Below, piece by piece: positions 1 to 5,400 of a stretch of DNA of 9,669 nt. Below the pieces are notes generated by a model. It did no database searches and was not told the DNA's origin. It saw only the letters and a list, made by a program, of their open reading frames with translations. The first letter of the stretch is position 1. Each line of letters begins with the position of its first letter. Source of the stretch: Deltaproteobacteria bacterium (lineage in GTDB: Bacteria; Myxococcota_A; UBA796); contig PALY01000032.1 of NCBI GenBank assembly GCA_002707085.1, positions 2,175 to 11,843 of the forward strand, written 5' to 3'. The translations under genes and the position numbers were made by a program.

Positions 1-168
1 TGTGATTTTTGGAACAAACACAAGCGTCATTTCATTGACTTGCGTGACCGCTTGTAGAATCGAGATGAATAAACCGACCACAAGTGCTGCCATCAGTGGT
101 GGACCACAAATCAACATGATCGCGTAAATGGACTGCTGGCCCCATAAAATGGCTTCCTCAATACTCAC
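1..168 (-). CDS. fliQ: Flagellar export gate protein FliQ (partial, 3' end outside window)
   Basis: FliQ is a small inner-membrane subunit of the flagellar type III export gate, which it forms with FliP and FliR. The window shows the first 56 residues of a family usually about 89 long; the frame runs open off the left edge. It starts with GTG at 168-166, and the GTG shares one base with the fliP stop (TAGTG). A GGAGG ribosome site lies six bases upstream inside fliP. The visible protein has two hydrophobic stretches, about residues 14-37 and 45-56. Between them is the family signature reading roughly ISILQAVTQVNEMTLVFVPK (residues 35-54), which matches FliQ well. The overlap implies translational coupling with fliP. 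fliR, flhB and flhA would be expected next, but that is outside the window. Confidence 0.95.
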   Translation of the reverse strand, partial: MSIEEAILWGQQSIYAIMLICGPPLMAALVVGLFISILQAVTQVNEMTLVFVPKIT

Positions 169-944
169 TAGACACCTCCAAAGCCTGCCGCCATTGAGCG
201 AACAAGTAGATTCCAGCCATCCATCAGCACAAAGAGCATGAGCTTGAATGGCAGCGAAATAATGACCGGCGGCAACACCATCATTCCCATGCTCAACAGC
301 ACGTTGGCGATGACGATATCGATGACCAAAAATGGTAAGTAGACCTTTACAGCAATCACAAAGGCCGTCTTCAACTCAGATAGAATAAACGCACTGACAA
401 CCGCTGATGAGGGAATGTCATCCAGGGTTTCTGGTGGCGCTATACGGCCCATATTCATCACAGCGGAAATGTCGTCTCTTCGGGTGTTCGACAACATGAA
501 ACGTCGCATGGGCTTCATTCCAATCTCGATGGCATCCGAGGTTTCCATCTCGCCCGCCATATATGGCTGAATCGCGGTTGTATTGACCTCTTCAAGCGTA
601 GGTCTCATGACCAATGCTGCCATAAACAGTGCCAACCCAATCAAGACTTGGTTCGGCGGAGCCTGCTGTAGCCCAAGCGCTTGACGCAGCATCGAGAACA
701 CAATGATGAATCGAGTAAATGGAGTCATGACCAACAGCACTGCAGGCACAAATGTGAGCGCTGTGAGAATCATGATCATGCGAACGGTGGAAGCGACTGG
801 CATATCGCGCACTTCTTCCGCCATTTGAGTCACACCTTCTGCCATAGGGTCCGTCGCGGGTCCTGCACTGACAACTTCCTGAGCAGCAGCAATCGATGGC
901 AAGAAGAAAGCAGCCAACATGATGATGAAACGAATCTTGTTCAT
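168..944 (-). CDS. fliP: Flagellar export gate protein FliP
   Basis: FliP is the core subunit of the export gate, through which rod, hook and filament proteins leave the cytoplasm. The 258-residue length is normal for the family. Residues 1-21 form a cleavable-type signal peptide ending in Ala-Ala-Ala-Gln, as in many FliP proteins. Transmembrane segments lie near 54-74, 97-113, 189-219 and 227-250. The family signature beginning FTRFIIVFSMLRQALG (residues 76-91) and continuing through the conserved PPNQVLIGLALF (96-107) is intact. The ATG at 944-942 overlaps the fliO stop as ATGA, with GGGAGA eight bases upstream. The gene sits between fliO and fliQ, the standard order. No defects are visible. 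Confidence 0.98.
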   Translation of the reverse strand: MNKIRFIIMLAAFFLPSIAAAQEVVSAGPATDPMAEGVTQMAEEVRDMPVASTVRMIMILTALTFVPAVLLVMTPFTRFIIVFSMLRQALGLQQAPPNQVLIGLALFMAALVMRPTLEEVNTTAIQPYMAGEMETSDAIEIGMKPMRRFMLSNTRRDDISAVMNMGRIAPPETLDDIPSSAVVSAFILSELKTAFVIAVKVYLPFLVIDIVIANVLLSMGMMVLPPVIISLPFKLMLFVLMDGWNLLVRSMAAGFGGV

Positions 945-1801
945 GCCACAATCTCCCGACTTGAGTACGCAGGTTTCCGCGAACGACCTTTGTTGGTCTT
1001 GGCGACCGACTCGTTCCTTACTTGTTCGCGTACGGCCAAAACTTCTTCAATAAGGTCTAGGCGACTTGGACTGGCGGGGGCCTCTTTAGGGGTCTGGACC
1101 GCGTCCGATGTGTAGCGACCATTTGCCTGACTCATATGCGTTGCGAAGGATTTTGGAACCAAAGCAATCTTCTTGGAAGCATCTTGTGGTTCACCCATCG
1201 TTGATTCATCCGGGTCAGGTCCAACCATCGCTACCGCGTCATTTGCAATGTTTGATGGAGCCGCCACAGCCACTTCCCAGGCGCTGACATCCGCAACCAA
1301 CCTGGGCGCTCCGCCTCCGAGTCCAACCAAAAGACGACGAGTGCGGCTATCTCCGTCGGCAAGCTCGATAAGCGCAAGTGTTCCTTCTTTCCCCATGTCC
1401 TGACGGGCCACTACGGTCATGGCTTGTTTTTGTACAGAAGCCTTCGTGACACGACCACGGATGATCAGCAGAACACCGATGGCGAACAGGCCCAGCGGCC
1501 AGCTCCACCATGGCCATGCTGCCGTCTTTGCCTCATCGACAATCTTCTTGTCATTCTGCGGTAAGCCGCCCTGTTGGGCGCCGAACAAACGTTGAAACTC
1601 GTCCGTCTCATTAATGCCATCGGACCCTACTGGTTCTGACACCAAAGCGGCTTCCGTTGAAGTTACGGGTCCGAAGACAGGCTCCACCTCTTGTGGAGCA
1701 GTCGCAGTTCCATCCTCTTCCGCAACGACGAGAGTATCACCGAAGGCGGGCTGATTGAGAGCGATGAGGAGGAGCGCGACCACATGGGCGCTCTTGATCA
1801 T
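941..1801 (-). CDS. fliO: Flagellar biosynthesis protein FliO, extended form
   Basis: FliO assists assembly and stability of the FliP ring in the export gate. This protein is 286 residues, much longer than the roughly 100-140 of enterobacterial FliO. Residues 1-21 look like a signal peptide. Residues 22-95 form an acidic, low-complexity, probably periplasmic segment. A Trp-rich start leads into one membrane helix at about 97-115. Residues 127-175 resemble the cytoplasmic FliO domain (an Arg-Gln-Asp motif, then RRLLVGLGGGAPRLVAD). The last 100 residues look disordered and end in a basic tail. The ATG at 1801 shares one base with the fliN stop (TAATG). Assignment rests on position before fliP, the topology and the short domain match; sequence conservation of FliO is always weak. 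Confidence 0.85.
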   Translation of the reverse strand: MIKSAHVVALLLIALNQPAFGDTLVVAEEDGTATAPQEVEPVFGPVTSTEAALVSEPVGSDGINETDEFQRLFGAQQGGLPQNDKKIVDEAKTAAWPWWSWPLGLFAIGVLLIIRGRVTKASVQKQAMTVVARQDMGKEGTLALIELADGDSRTRRLLVGLGGGAPRLVADVSAWEVAVAAPSNIANDAVAMVGPDPDESTMGEPQDASKKIALVPKSFATHMSQANGRYTSDAVQTPKEAPASPSRLDLIEEVLAVREQVRNESVAKTNKGRSRKPAYSSREIVA

Positions 1802-2070
1802 TATGTAGACTTCCCTGAAGAAGCGACAATCTCAGTGATGCGCAAGGCCATACGTTCAGCCACCATCACCAATTCGCCGCGTGCAATCAACTTGCCCCCC
1901 ACTACCACATCAAGCGGCTTGTCCATGGGCTGGTCGAGCTCGACAACATCATCTGTGTCTAAGTTCGCCAAGTCACGCAGCACCAATCGGGTACGGCCCA
2001 GTTCAACGACGACTTCGACTGGAATATCGCCGAGGAAAGATGCCTCGTTTTGGTTCTGTGTATCCGTCAT
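1801..2070 (-). CDS. fliN: Flagellar motor switch protein FliN
   Basis: FliN forms the bottom of the C-ring with FliM, taking part in rotational switching and docking of the export ATPase complex. The 89-residue protein is essentially one SpoA/FliN domain. It shows IPVEVVVELGRTRLVLRDL (about residues 16-34), then a VVELD turn, then the GGKLIARGELVMV strand and a closing ALRITEIV. These are the hallmarks of FliN rather than the FliM C-terminus. There is no N-terminal extension of the kind seen in enterobacterial FliN (about 137 residues). The ATG at 2070 has GAGGTG just upstream. It is the first gene of the fliN-O-P-Q unit: a terminator and a promoter candidate separate it from fliM, while downstream genes overlap it. 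Confidence 0.96.
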   Translation of the reverse strand: MTDTQNQNEASFLGDIPVEVVVELGRTRLVLRDLANLDTDDVVELDQPMDKPLDVVVGGKLIARGELVMVAERMALRITEIVASSGKST

Positions 2071-2102
2071 GGGACACCTCGTAGGGGGTTGCTGTTGTCA
2101 CC

Positions 2103-2129
2103 CCTTCGGACAGTCTGTAAGAACCTTTA
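2103..2129 (-). promoter_or_regulatory. Candidate sigma28 (FliA-type) promoter for fliN
   Basis: Minus strand reads TAAAGGTT (2129-2122), 11 bases, then TCCGAAGG (2110-2103). The enterobacterial sigma28 consensus is TAAAGTTT-N11-GCCGATAA, so the -35 element matches 7 of 8 and the CCGA core of the -10 is present at the right spacing. It starts 12 bases after the end of a terminator T-run and would give a leader of roughly 25 bases containing the fliN ribosome site. No transcription data are available. Confidence 0.45.
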
Positions 2130-2141
2130 GCCGGCATGTAC

Positions 2142-2190
2142 AAAAAAAAACGAAGTATGTCAGGAATAGGCCTGCCAACTTCGCTTTTTA
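2142..2190 (-). terminator. Rho-independent terminator between fliM and fliN
   Basis: On the minus strand, CGAAGT (2183-2178) pairs with ACTTCG (2156-2151), and inside it CAGG (2174-2171) pairs with CCTG (2164-2161) around a six-base loop; a small internal loop separates the two stems. Nine consecutive T residues follow directly (2150-2142). A run of five A residues precedes the stem (2189-2185), so it may also work on the other strand. It begins 14 bases after the fliM stop codon. Confidence 0.8.
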
Positions 2191-2203
2191 GACGAAAACT
2201 TTT

Positions 2204-3079
2204 TTATAAACGTCGTTGAATCTGTACCGACCGGTGGCCATCCACCTCACCTGGCCTACCCTCGAACAAAGTCTTGCCATTTACTTTAATCAGAACAGAC
2301 CGAAGACTACCCACATCCAAGGTGTCTCCAACCGCCAATGCTCGCAAAGCAGAAACCGTCAGTTCAAGTTTTGCCATTTGAGCCACCATTTCAACTTCAA
2401 CTGGCATCAATGGCGTCAAGTCAACGCTTGGCGGGTCGCGTTCCTTTTCAATCACCATCGGTCCAGCAAGCGCCCTAAACGCATGTACAGGAACCGCACA
2501 ACACAGCAACCCGTACGGGTTCGTGGGAGGACCGAAATCAAGCGTGGCCGCAAAAACTTCTGTATTGCGTACATTACTGGTGATTGACCGTGGACTGGAT
2601 GCGGGAGAGTCTGTTTCCATCCGCGGCACTGGAGTCAAAGGCCAACAATCGTGCATTTCGGATACAAGGTCTCCACACACCCGATGGGCAATCTTCTGCT
2701 CAACGGGTGTCAACGCCTTGACACCCCCCATCCGCGTCTCTTCGTCCGGATCCTCGCCCAGCATCGTTCCAACAATGCGCCCCAACAAGGTACCTTGGAG
2801 AACAATCATTCCAGGAAGACCCAATGGGTTGAACCGGAGGACGCTGTAAATCGAACCTTCCCGATATTCATTGTCATCCAAAACCATGGACAACGGCTTC
2901 ACTTCCACCCCGGCAACACGCACAGGAATGTCCACCGAAGAACGGTTTACCAAGCGGGCGCGCACCCGATGAGCGACCAAACGGAAGAAGTCCTCCACCG
3001 CTGGCATCGCAAATTCTGCTTCTTTACTCCGCTGAGTCAACAACGAAGCTGAAGCTTGTTCGTTTTCTTCTTCCTTCAC
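2204..3079 (-). CDS. fliM: Flagellar motor switch protein FliM, divergent
   Basis: FliM is the middle C-ring protein that normally binds phosphorylated CheY at its N-terminus, FliG through its middle domain and FliN through its C-terminal SpoA domain. The 291 residues are shorter than the usual 320-335. The middle domain is recognisable from FFRLVAHRVRARL (about 31-43) and TPVEQKI (124-130). The C-terminal SpoA domain (about 222-291) carries the FliM-type ending with FEGRPG (272-277). Two things are unusual. The first 24 residues lack the LSQxEIDALL CheY-binding motif, and the GGxG FliG-contact loop is replaced by LGEDPD (107-112). The GTG start overlaps the fliL stop as GTGA, with a weak GGAG upstream. 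The upstream frame stays open for some codons inside fliL but shows no EIDALL-like sequence. It is the last gene before a terminator. Confidence 0.9.
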   Translation of the reverse strand: MKEEENEQASASLLTQRSKEAEFAMPAVEDFFRLVAHRVRARLVNRSSVDIPVRVAGVEVKPLSMVLDDNEYREGSIYSVLRFNPLGLPGMIVLQGTLLGRIVGTMLGEDPDEETRMGGVKALTPVEQKIAHRVCGDLVSEMHDCWPLTPVPRMETDSPASSPRSITSNVRNTEVFAATLDFGPPTNPYGLLCCAVPVHAFRALAGPMVIEKERDPPSVDLTPLMPVEVEMVAQMAKLELTVSALRALAVGDTLDVGSLRSVLIKVNGKTLFEGRPGEVDGHRSVQIQRRL

Positions 3080-3591
3080 TGGATCACGAACTCCGTAAAG
3101 TAAACACGACGAACCCGAACGGGCTCCAAGAGCGCATTAAGTCGAGCGTTGATGTCATCCTTCAATCGCATCTTGCCATCGACACCCTCAAGCTCTTGGT
3201 AGCTATAGTCGCTCGCCAACAAGATGACGGAATCACGTAAAGATGCCATTTTCTTGTCCACCGTCGCAGCATGTTCGGTGTCCGTCTCAATTTCAATCTT
3301 CAATTGTAAAACACGACCCGATGCATCACGCAGGTTTACAGAGAAATCTCCCAATACGGACATTTCCGTATCCGGCACTGCATCTTGACTGGATTTTTCG
3401 TCTTCATCACTAGATGCAGAAGCGGGGTCATCCGCAGCAGGGTCCGCCGGATCAAGCGCCTTGTAAATCGCAGCACCACCACCGGCACCAACAACAAAAA
3501 AGCCTAAGGCGAGCAGGATCATCGGCAGTTTACTCCGTTTTCCAACCTGTATTTCATCTCCGCCCTCATTGGGCTCGTCACCTTCAGCCAT
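3076..3591 (-). CDS. fliL: Flagellar basal body-associated protein FliL
   Basis: FliL is a single-pass inner-membrane protein that rings the stator units and supports torque. The 171 residues fit the family. The sequence has a short acidic cytoplasmic N-terminus, a membrane helix at about 22-44 after a basic anchor, an acidic Ala/Asp/Ser linker (46-75), and a periplasmic FliL domain. That domain begins near LGDFSVNLRD (about 81-90), contains SLRDSVILLAS and closes with YFTEFVIQ, a typical FliL ending. The ATG at 3591 lies two bases after the motB stop and has GGAGG five bases upstream; the stop overlaps fliM. Its place directly after motAB agrees with a stator-linked role. Confidence 0.95.
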   Translation of the reverse strand: MAEGDEPNEGGDEIQVGKRSKLPMILLALGFFVVGAGGGAAIYKALDPADPAADDPASASSDEDEKSSQDAVPDTEMSVLGDFSVNLRDASGRVLQLKIEIETDTEHAATVDKKMASLRDSVILLASDYSYQELEGVDGKMRLKDDINARLNALLEPVRVRRVYFTEFVIQ

Positions 3592-3593
3592 CT

Positions 3594-4334
3594 CTACCTC
3601 CCGACCTGTGGGCCAAGACTCTGTACTACTCCGTAACCACTCGGGTTGTCAGACTGTACAACCAATTCAACTCTACGGTTCCAAGACGAATCACCGTCTA
3701 CAATATCTGCTGGCTTATACTCACCCATTCCACGCACCTGCATGACCTTACCTGGCACTCCACGGTCTTCGAGTGCTTCAACCACACTCACAGCCCTTAG
3801 TGCTGATATCTCCCAGTTCCGAGTAGCATCTCCCGTACCATCCGTATGACCTTCAACAAACAAGTTGACCTTTTTCGTACCTATGGCTTTGGCTACATCA
3901 GCGATCAATCCGTACGAAGACGGATGGAGCTCGGTTGCACCGGGTTTAAATAGGATTCTTTCATCAAGCATGATCCTTACTTCGGTCCGCGTCTTGGTCA
4001 TCTTGACTAAGTCGTCAGAAATCTTTTTAGAAAGAATCTCCCGAAGCTCCATAACTATCGGTTTTATTTGGTCTTTTGTCGTTTTCGACTCGCTTGTATT
4101 TGCTGCCGGATTTTGCTTCGCTTTCTCGGGAGCGGGTGAATATCCACCCACACCGAATGCACGCCGTAACGATTCGATCACCTTATCTACACGCCCCGGA
4201 CTTTCGAAGCTGGCCATGGCCAACAACATAACGAAGAACGTGAGAAGCAAGGTCACCATGTCGGAGTAGGTCACCATCCATTCGGGTGCGCCTCCAGACT
4301 TTTCTTCTTTTTTCTTGTCTCTGCGCTTGCCCAA
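3594..4334 (-). CDS. motB: Stator protein MotB (PomB-like)
   Basis: MotB is the peptidoglycan-anchored half of the torque-generating stator. In its 246 residues, PEWMVTYSDMVTLLLTFFV places the ion-binding aspartate at Asp25, at the head of the single membrane helix (about 27-44). A plug/linker region follows, then an OmpA-type peptidoglycan-binding domain. That domain shows FVEGHTDG (about 158-165), a RAVSVVEAL helix, VRGMGEYKP and NRRVELVV. The start is TTG at 4334-4332, one base after the motA stop (TAAATTG). A strong AGGAGG nine bases upstream supports it; the next in-frame ATG would remove residues before the membrane helix. The WM-T-D-LL-FFV pattern is closer to Vibrio PomB than to Escherichia coli MotB, but the ion used cannot be fixed from sequence alone. 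Confidence 0.96.
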   Translation of the reverse strand: MGKRRDKKKEEKSGGAPEWMVTYSDMVTLLLTFFVMLLAMASFESPGRVDKVIESLRRAFGVGGYSPAPEKAKQNPAANTSESKTTKDQIKPIVMELREILSKKISDDLVKMTKTRTEVRIMLDERILFKPGATELHPSSYGLIADVAKAIGTKKVNLFVEGHTDGTGDATRNWEISALRAVSVVEALEDRGVPGKVMQVRGMGEYKPADIVDGDSSWNRRVELVVQSDNPSGYGVVQSLGPQVGR

Positions 4335-4335
4335 T

Positions 4336-5100
4336 TTAGCCGGCCTCCTGGAACCTCTCCGCCGGCGGCAACTGAACGTTCAAACGGTCGATCAAGAAAC
4401 GTGGACTCTCACCGCTCAGAATCGATAACAGACCCTGTGCAATCAATGCCTTCTCCGCCAACTCTTCAGAGCTGCGCACCTTGAGCTTCTCCGCCACTGG
4501 CATTGCAAACACGTTTGCAATCACGGAGCCGTAGAACGTTGTCAGCAACGCAACGGCCATCGCGGGACCGATGGCGGCGGGATCTTCCATATTTTGGAGC
4601 ATCTGCACGAGACCAATCAGGGTACCAATCATTCCAAGAGCTGGAGACGCTTGCCCCAAGTACTCAAAGATCGCGGCTCCCCTCTTGTGTCGTTCCCCAA
4701 TTTTATCCAGTTCGCTGTACAACACATCTTCAATGGCTTCTGGGTCATGCCCGTCCACCACCATCTGGATACCGCGCTTCAGAAACTCGTCGTCTTGAGT
4801 ACGGGCGACGTCTTCCAAAGCCAACACACCTTCACGGCGGGCTCGGGTCGACATTTGACGCATCAAGGTCAACAGTTCATCTGATTTTTTGGGAGTCTGC
4901 GTGAAAGCCTTTTTCAAAATGCTCAGCGATTTCTTCACTTCAGCGAATGGATAAGCCACGCCCAAAATGAAAATCGAGCCGATTCCAACAATCAATACTG
5001 ATGTCGGATCGAAGAAGATGATCAACGGAGAACCCAGCATGATTCCCATCAGAATCAATGCAACTACGACCAACATTCCTATGATTGTAGCTAAATCCAT
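4336..5100 (-). CDS. motA: Stator protein MotA (PomA-like)
   Basis: MotA forms the ring around the MotB helices in the ion-driven stator. The 254 residues match the short PomA-type subfamily rather than the longer (about 295) Escherichia coli form. Four membrane segments lie near 3-20, 26-48, 148-168 and 183-203, with a cytoplasmic loop of about 100 residues between the second and third. The two conserved membrane prolines are Pro153 (SPALGMIGTLIG) and Pro201 (MPVAEKL). DPAAIGPAMAVALLTTFYG (173-191) is very like the same region of Vibrio PomA, and Asp31 falls at the PomA Asp31 position. The ATG at 5100 has GAGG eight bases upstream. motA heads a motA-motB-fliL-fliM unit behind terminators and a sigma28-like promoter. 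Confidence 0.97.
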   Translation of the reverse strand: MDLATIIGMLVVVALILMGIMLGSPLIIFFDPTSVLIVGIGSIFILGVAYPFAEVKKSLSILKKAFTQTPKKSDELLTLMRQMSTRARREGVLALEDVARTQDDEFLKRGIQMVVDGHDPEAIEDVLYSELDKIGERHKRGAAIFEYLGQASPALGMIGTLIGLVQMLQNMEDPAAIGPAMAVALLTTFYGSVIANVFAMPVAEKLKVRSSEELAEKALIAQGLLSILSGESPRFLIDRLNVQLPPAERFQEAG

Positions 5101-5120
5101 GCGCGGTGCCTCAGTGTTCT

Positions 5121-5147
5121 ACGTCGGTTGTTTACACAAAAAACTTA
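5121..5147 (-). promoter_or_regulatory. Candidate sigma28 (FliA-type) promoter for motA
   Basis: Minus strand reads TAAGTTTT (5147-5140), 11 bases, then ACCGACGT (5128-5121), against the consensus TAAAGTTT-N11-GCCGATAA. The CCGA core and spacing agree. A start of transcription near 5115 would leave a short leader of about 15 bases that still includes the motA GAGG site. motAB genes are classical sigma28 targets in several bacteria. It lies 29 bases after the T-run of the preceding terminator. Confidence 0.45.
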
Positions 5148-5176
5148 AGGGGTGGACAACAAAAAACTCAAGGGTC

Positions 5177-5205
5177 AAAAAAAAGGACCGAAAAGAATCG
5201 GATCC
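5177..5205 (-). terminator. Rho-independent terminator upstream of motA
   Basis: On the minus strand GGA (5205-5203) and CCGA (5201-5198), separated by one bulged T, pair with TCGG (5191-5188) and TCC (5187-5185) around a six-base loop. Eight consecutive T residues follow at once (5184-5177). This would stop transcription coming from flgE about 195 bases after its stop codon. Confidence 0.7.
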
Positions 5206-5351
5206 GTGAAGACAAAACTTGTTCGTTACCGCACGGTGCGGAACAAGAGCGTCAGGAGTCAGAATACCAGAAATACCCCTACGAAGGAATCGCTTATTCG
5301 TGCCACACAAAGGTAGATCGGTAGAAAAAGGCATTCAACCAATACAATTAG

Positions 5352-5377
5352 AAAAGGGGGCCATGCAGCCCCCTTTC
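5352..5377 (-). terminator. Terminator-like hairpin after flgE
   Basis: AAAGGGGGC (minus strand 5376-5368) pairs perfectly with GCCCCCTTT (5361-5353) around a six-base loop, 24 bases after the flgE stop. The stem is strong, but the T-run after it is short (TTTTCTAATT), so efficiency may be moderate; it may instead protect the 3' end of the message. Confidence 0.65.
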
Positions 5378-5400
5378 TTCGATTCATACGTACACTGGAT

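Larger units (their letters stand above)
5101..5400. other. Gene-free control region between flgE and motA
   Basis: These 300 bases hold no convincing gene. A minus-strand frame of 71 codons (5119-5334) is Cys/Phe/Leu-rich, crosses the terminator and resembles nothing known to me. flbD, a small gene often found here in related clusters, is absent. The region holds two terminator-like hairpins, a promoter candidate and a short inverted repeat CCGCAC/GTGCGG (5229-5241). I see no match to a c-di-GMP riboswitch core. Confidence 0.6.

Noticed and set aside
681..1115. Plus-strand frame of 144 codons opposite fliP and fliO
   Set aside because: Cys/His-rich antisense shadow over two conserved reading frames that overlap each other.
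2161..2177. TGGCAG-N5-TTCCT as a sigma54 promoter for fliN
   Set aside because: The -12 GC is missing and the site is made of the terminator stem.
2651..3052. Plus-strand frame of 133 codons opposite fliM
   Set aside because: It is antisense to a clearly conserved gene and its His/Gln/Arg-rich product looks like a shadow.
5195..5221. A second sigma28-like site, CAAGTTTT-N11-TCCGATTC, upstream of motA
   Set aside because: Its -10 element is the left arm and loop of the terminator hairpin at 5177-5205, so the resemblance is probably a by-product of the stem, and any transcript would meet the terminator at once.
5221..5300. tRNA-like or riboswitch-like structure in the motA leader
   Set aside because: There is a short inverted repeat at 5229-5241, but no acceptor stem or cloverleaf and no c-di-GMP aptamer core.
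5290..5305. TGGCAC on the minus strand as a sigma54 -24 element
   Set aside because: The GC that should form the -12 element is one base too close, and sigma54 spacing is strict.
5119..5334. Minus-strand frame of 71 codons before motA
   Set aside because: It crosses the terminator, has no good ribosome site and no resemblance to FlbD or other flagellar proteins.
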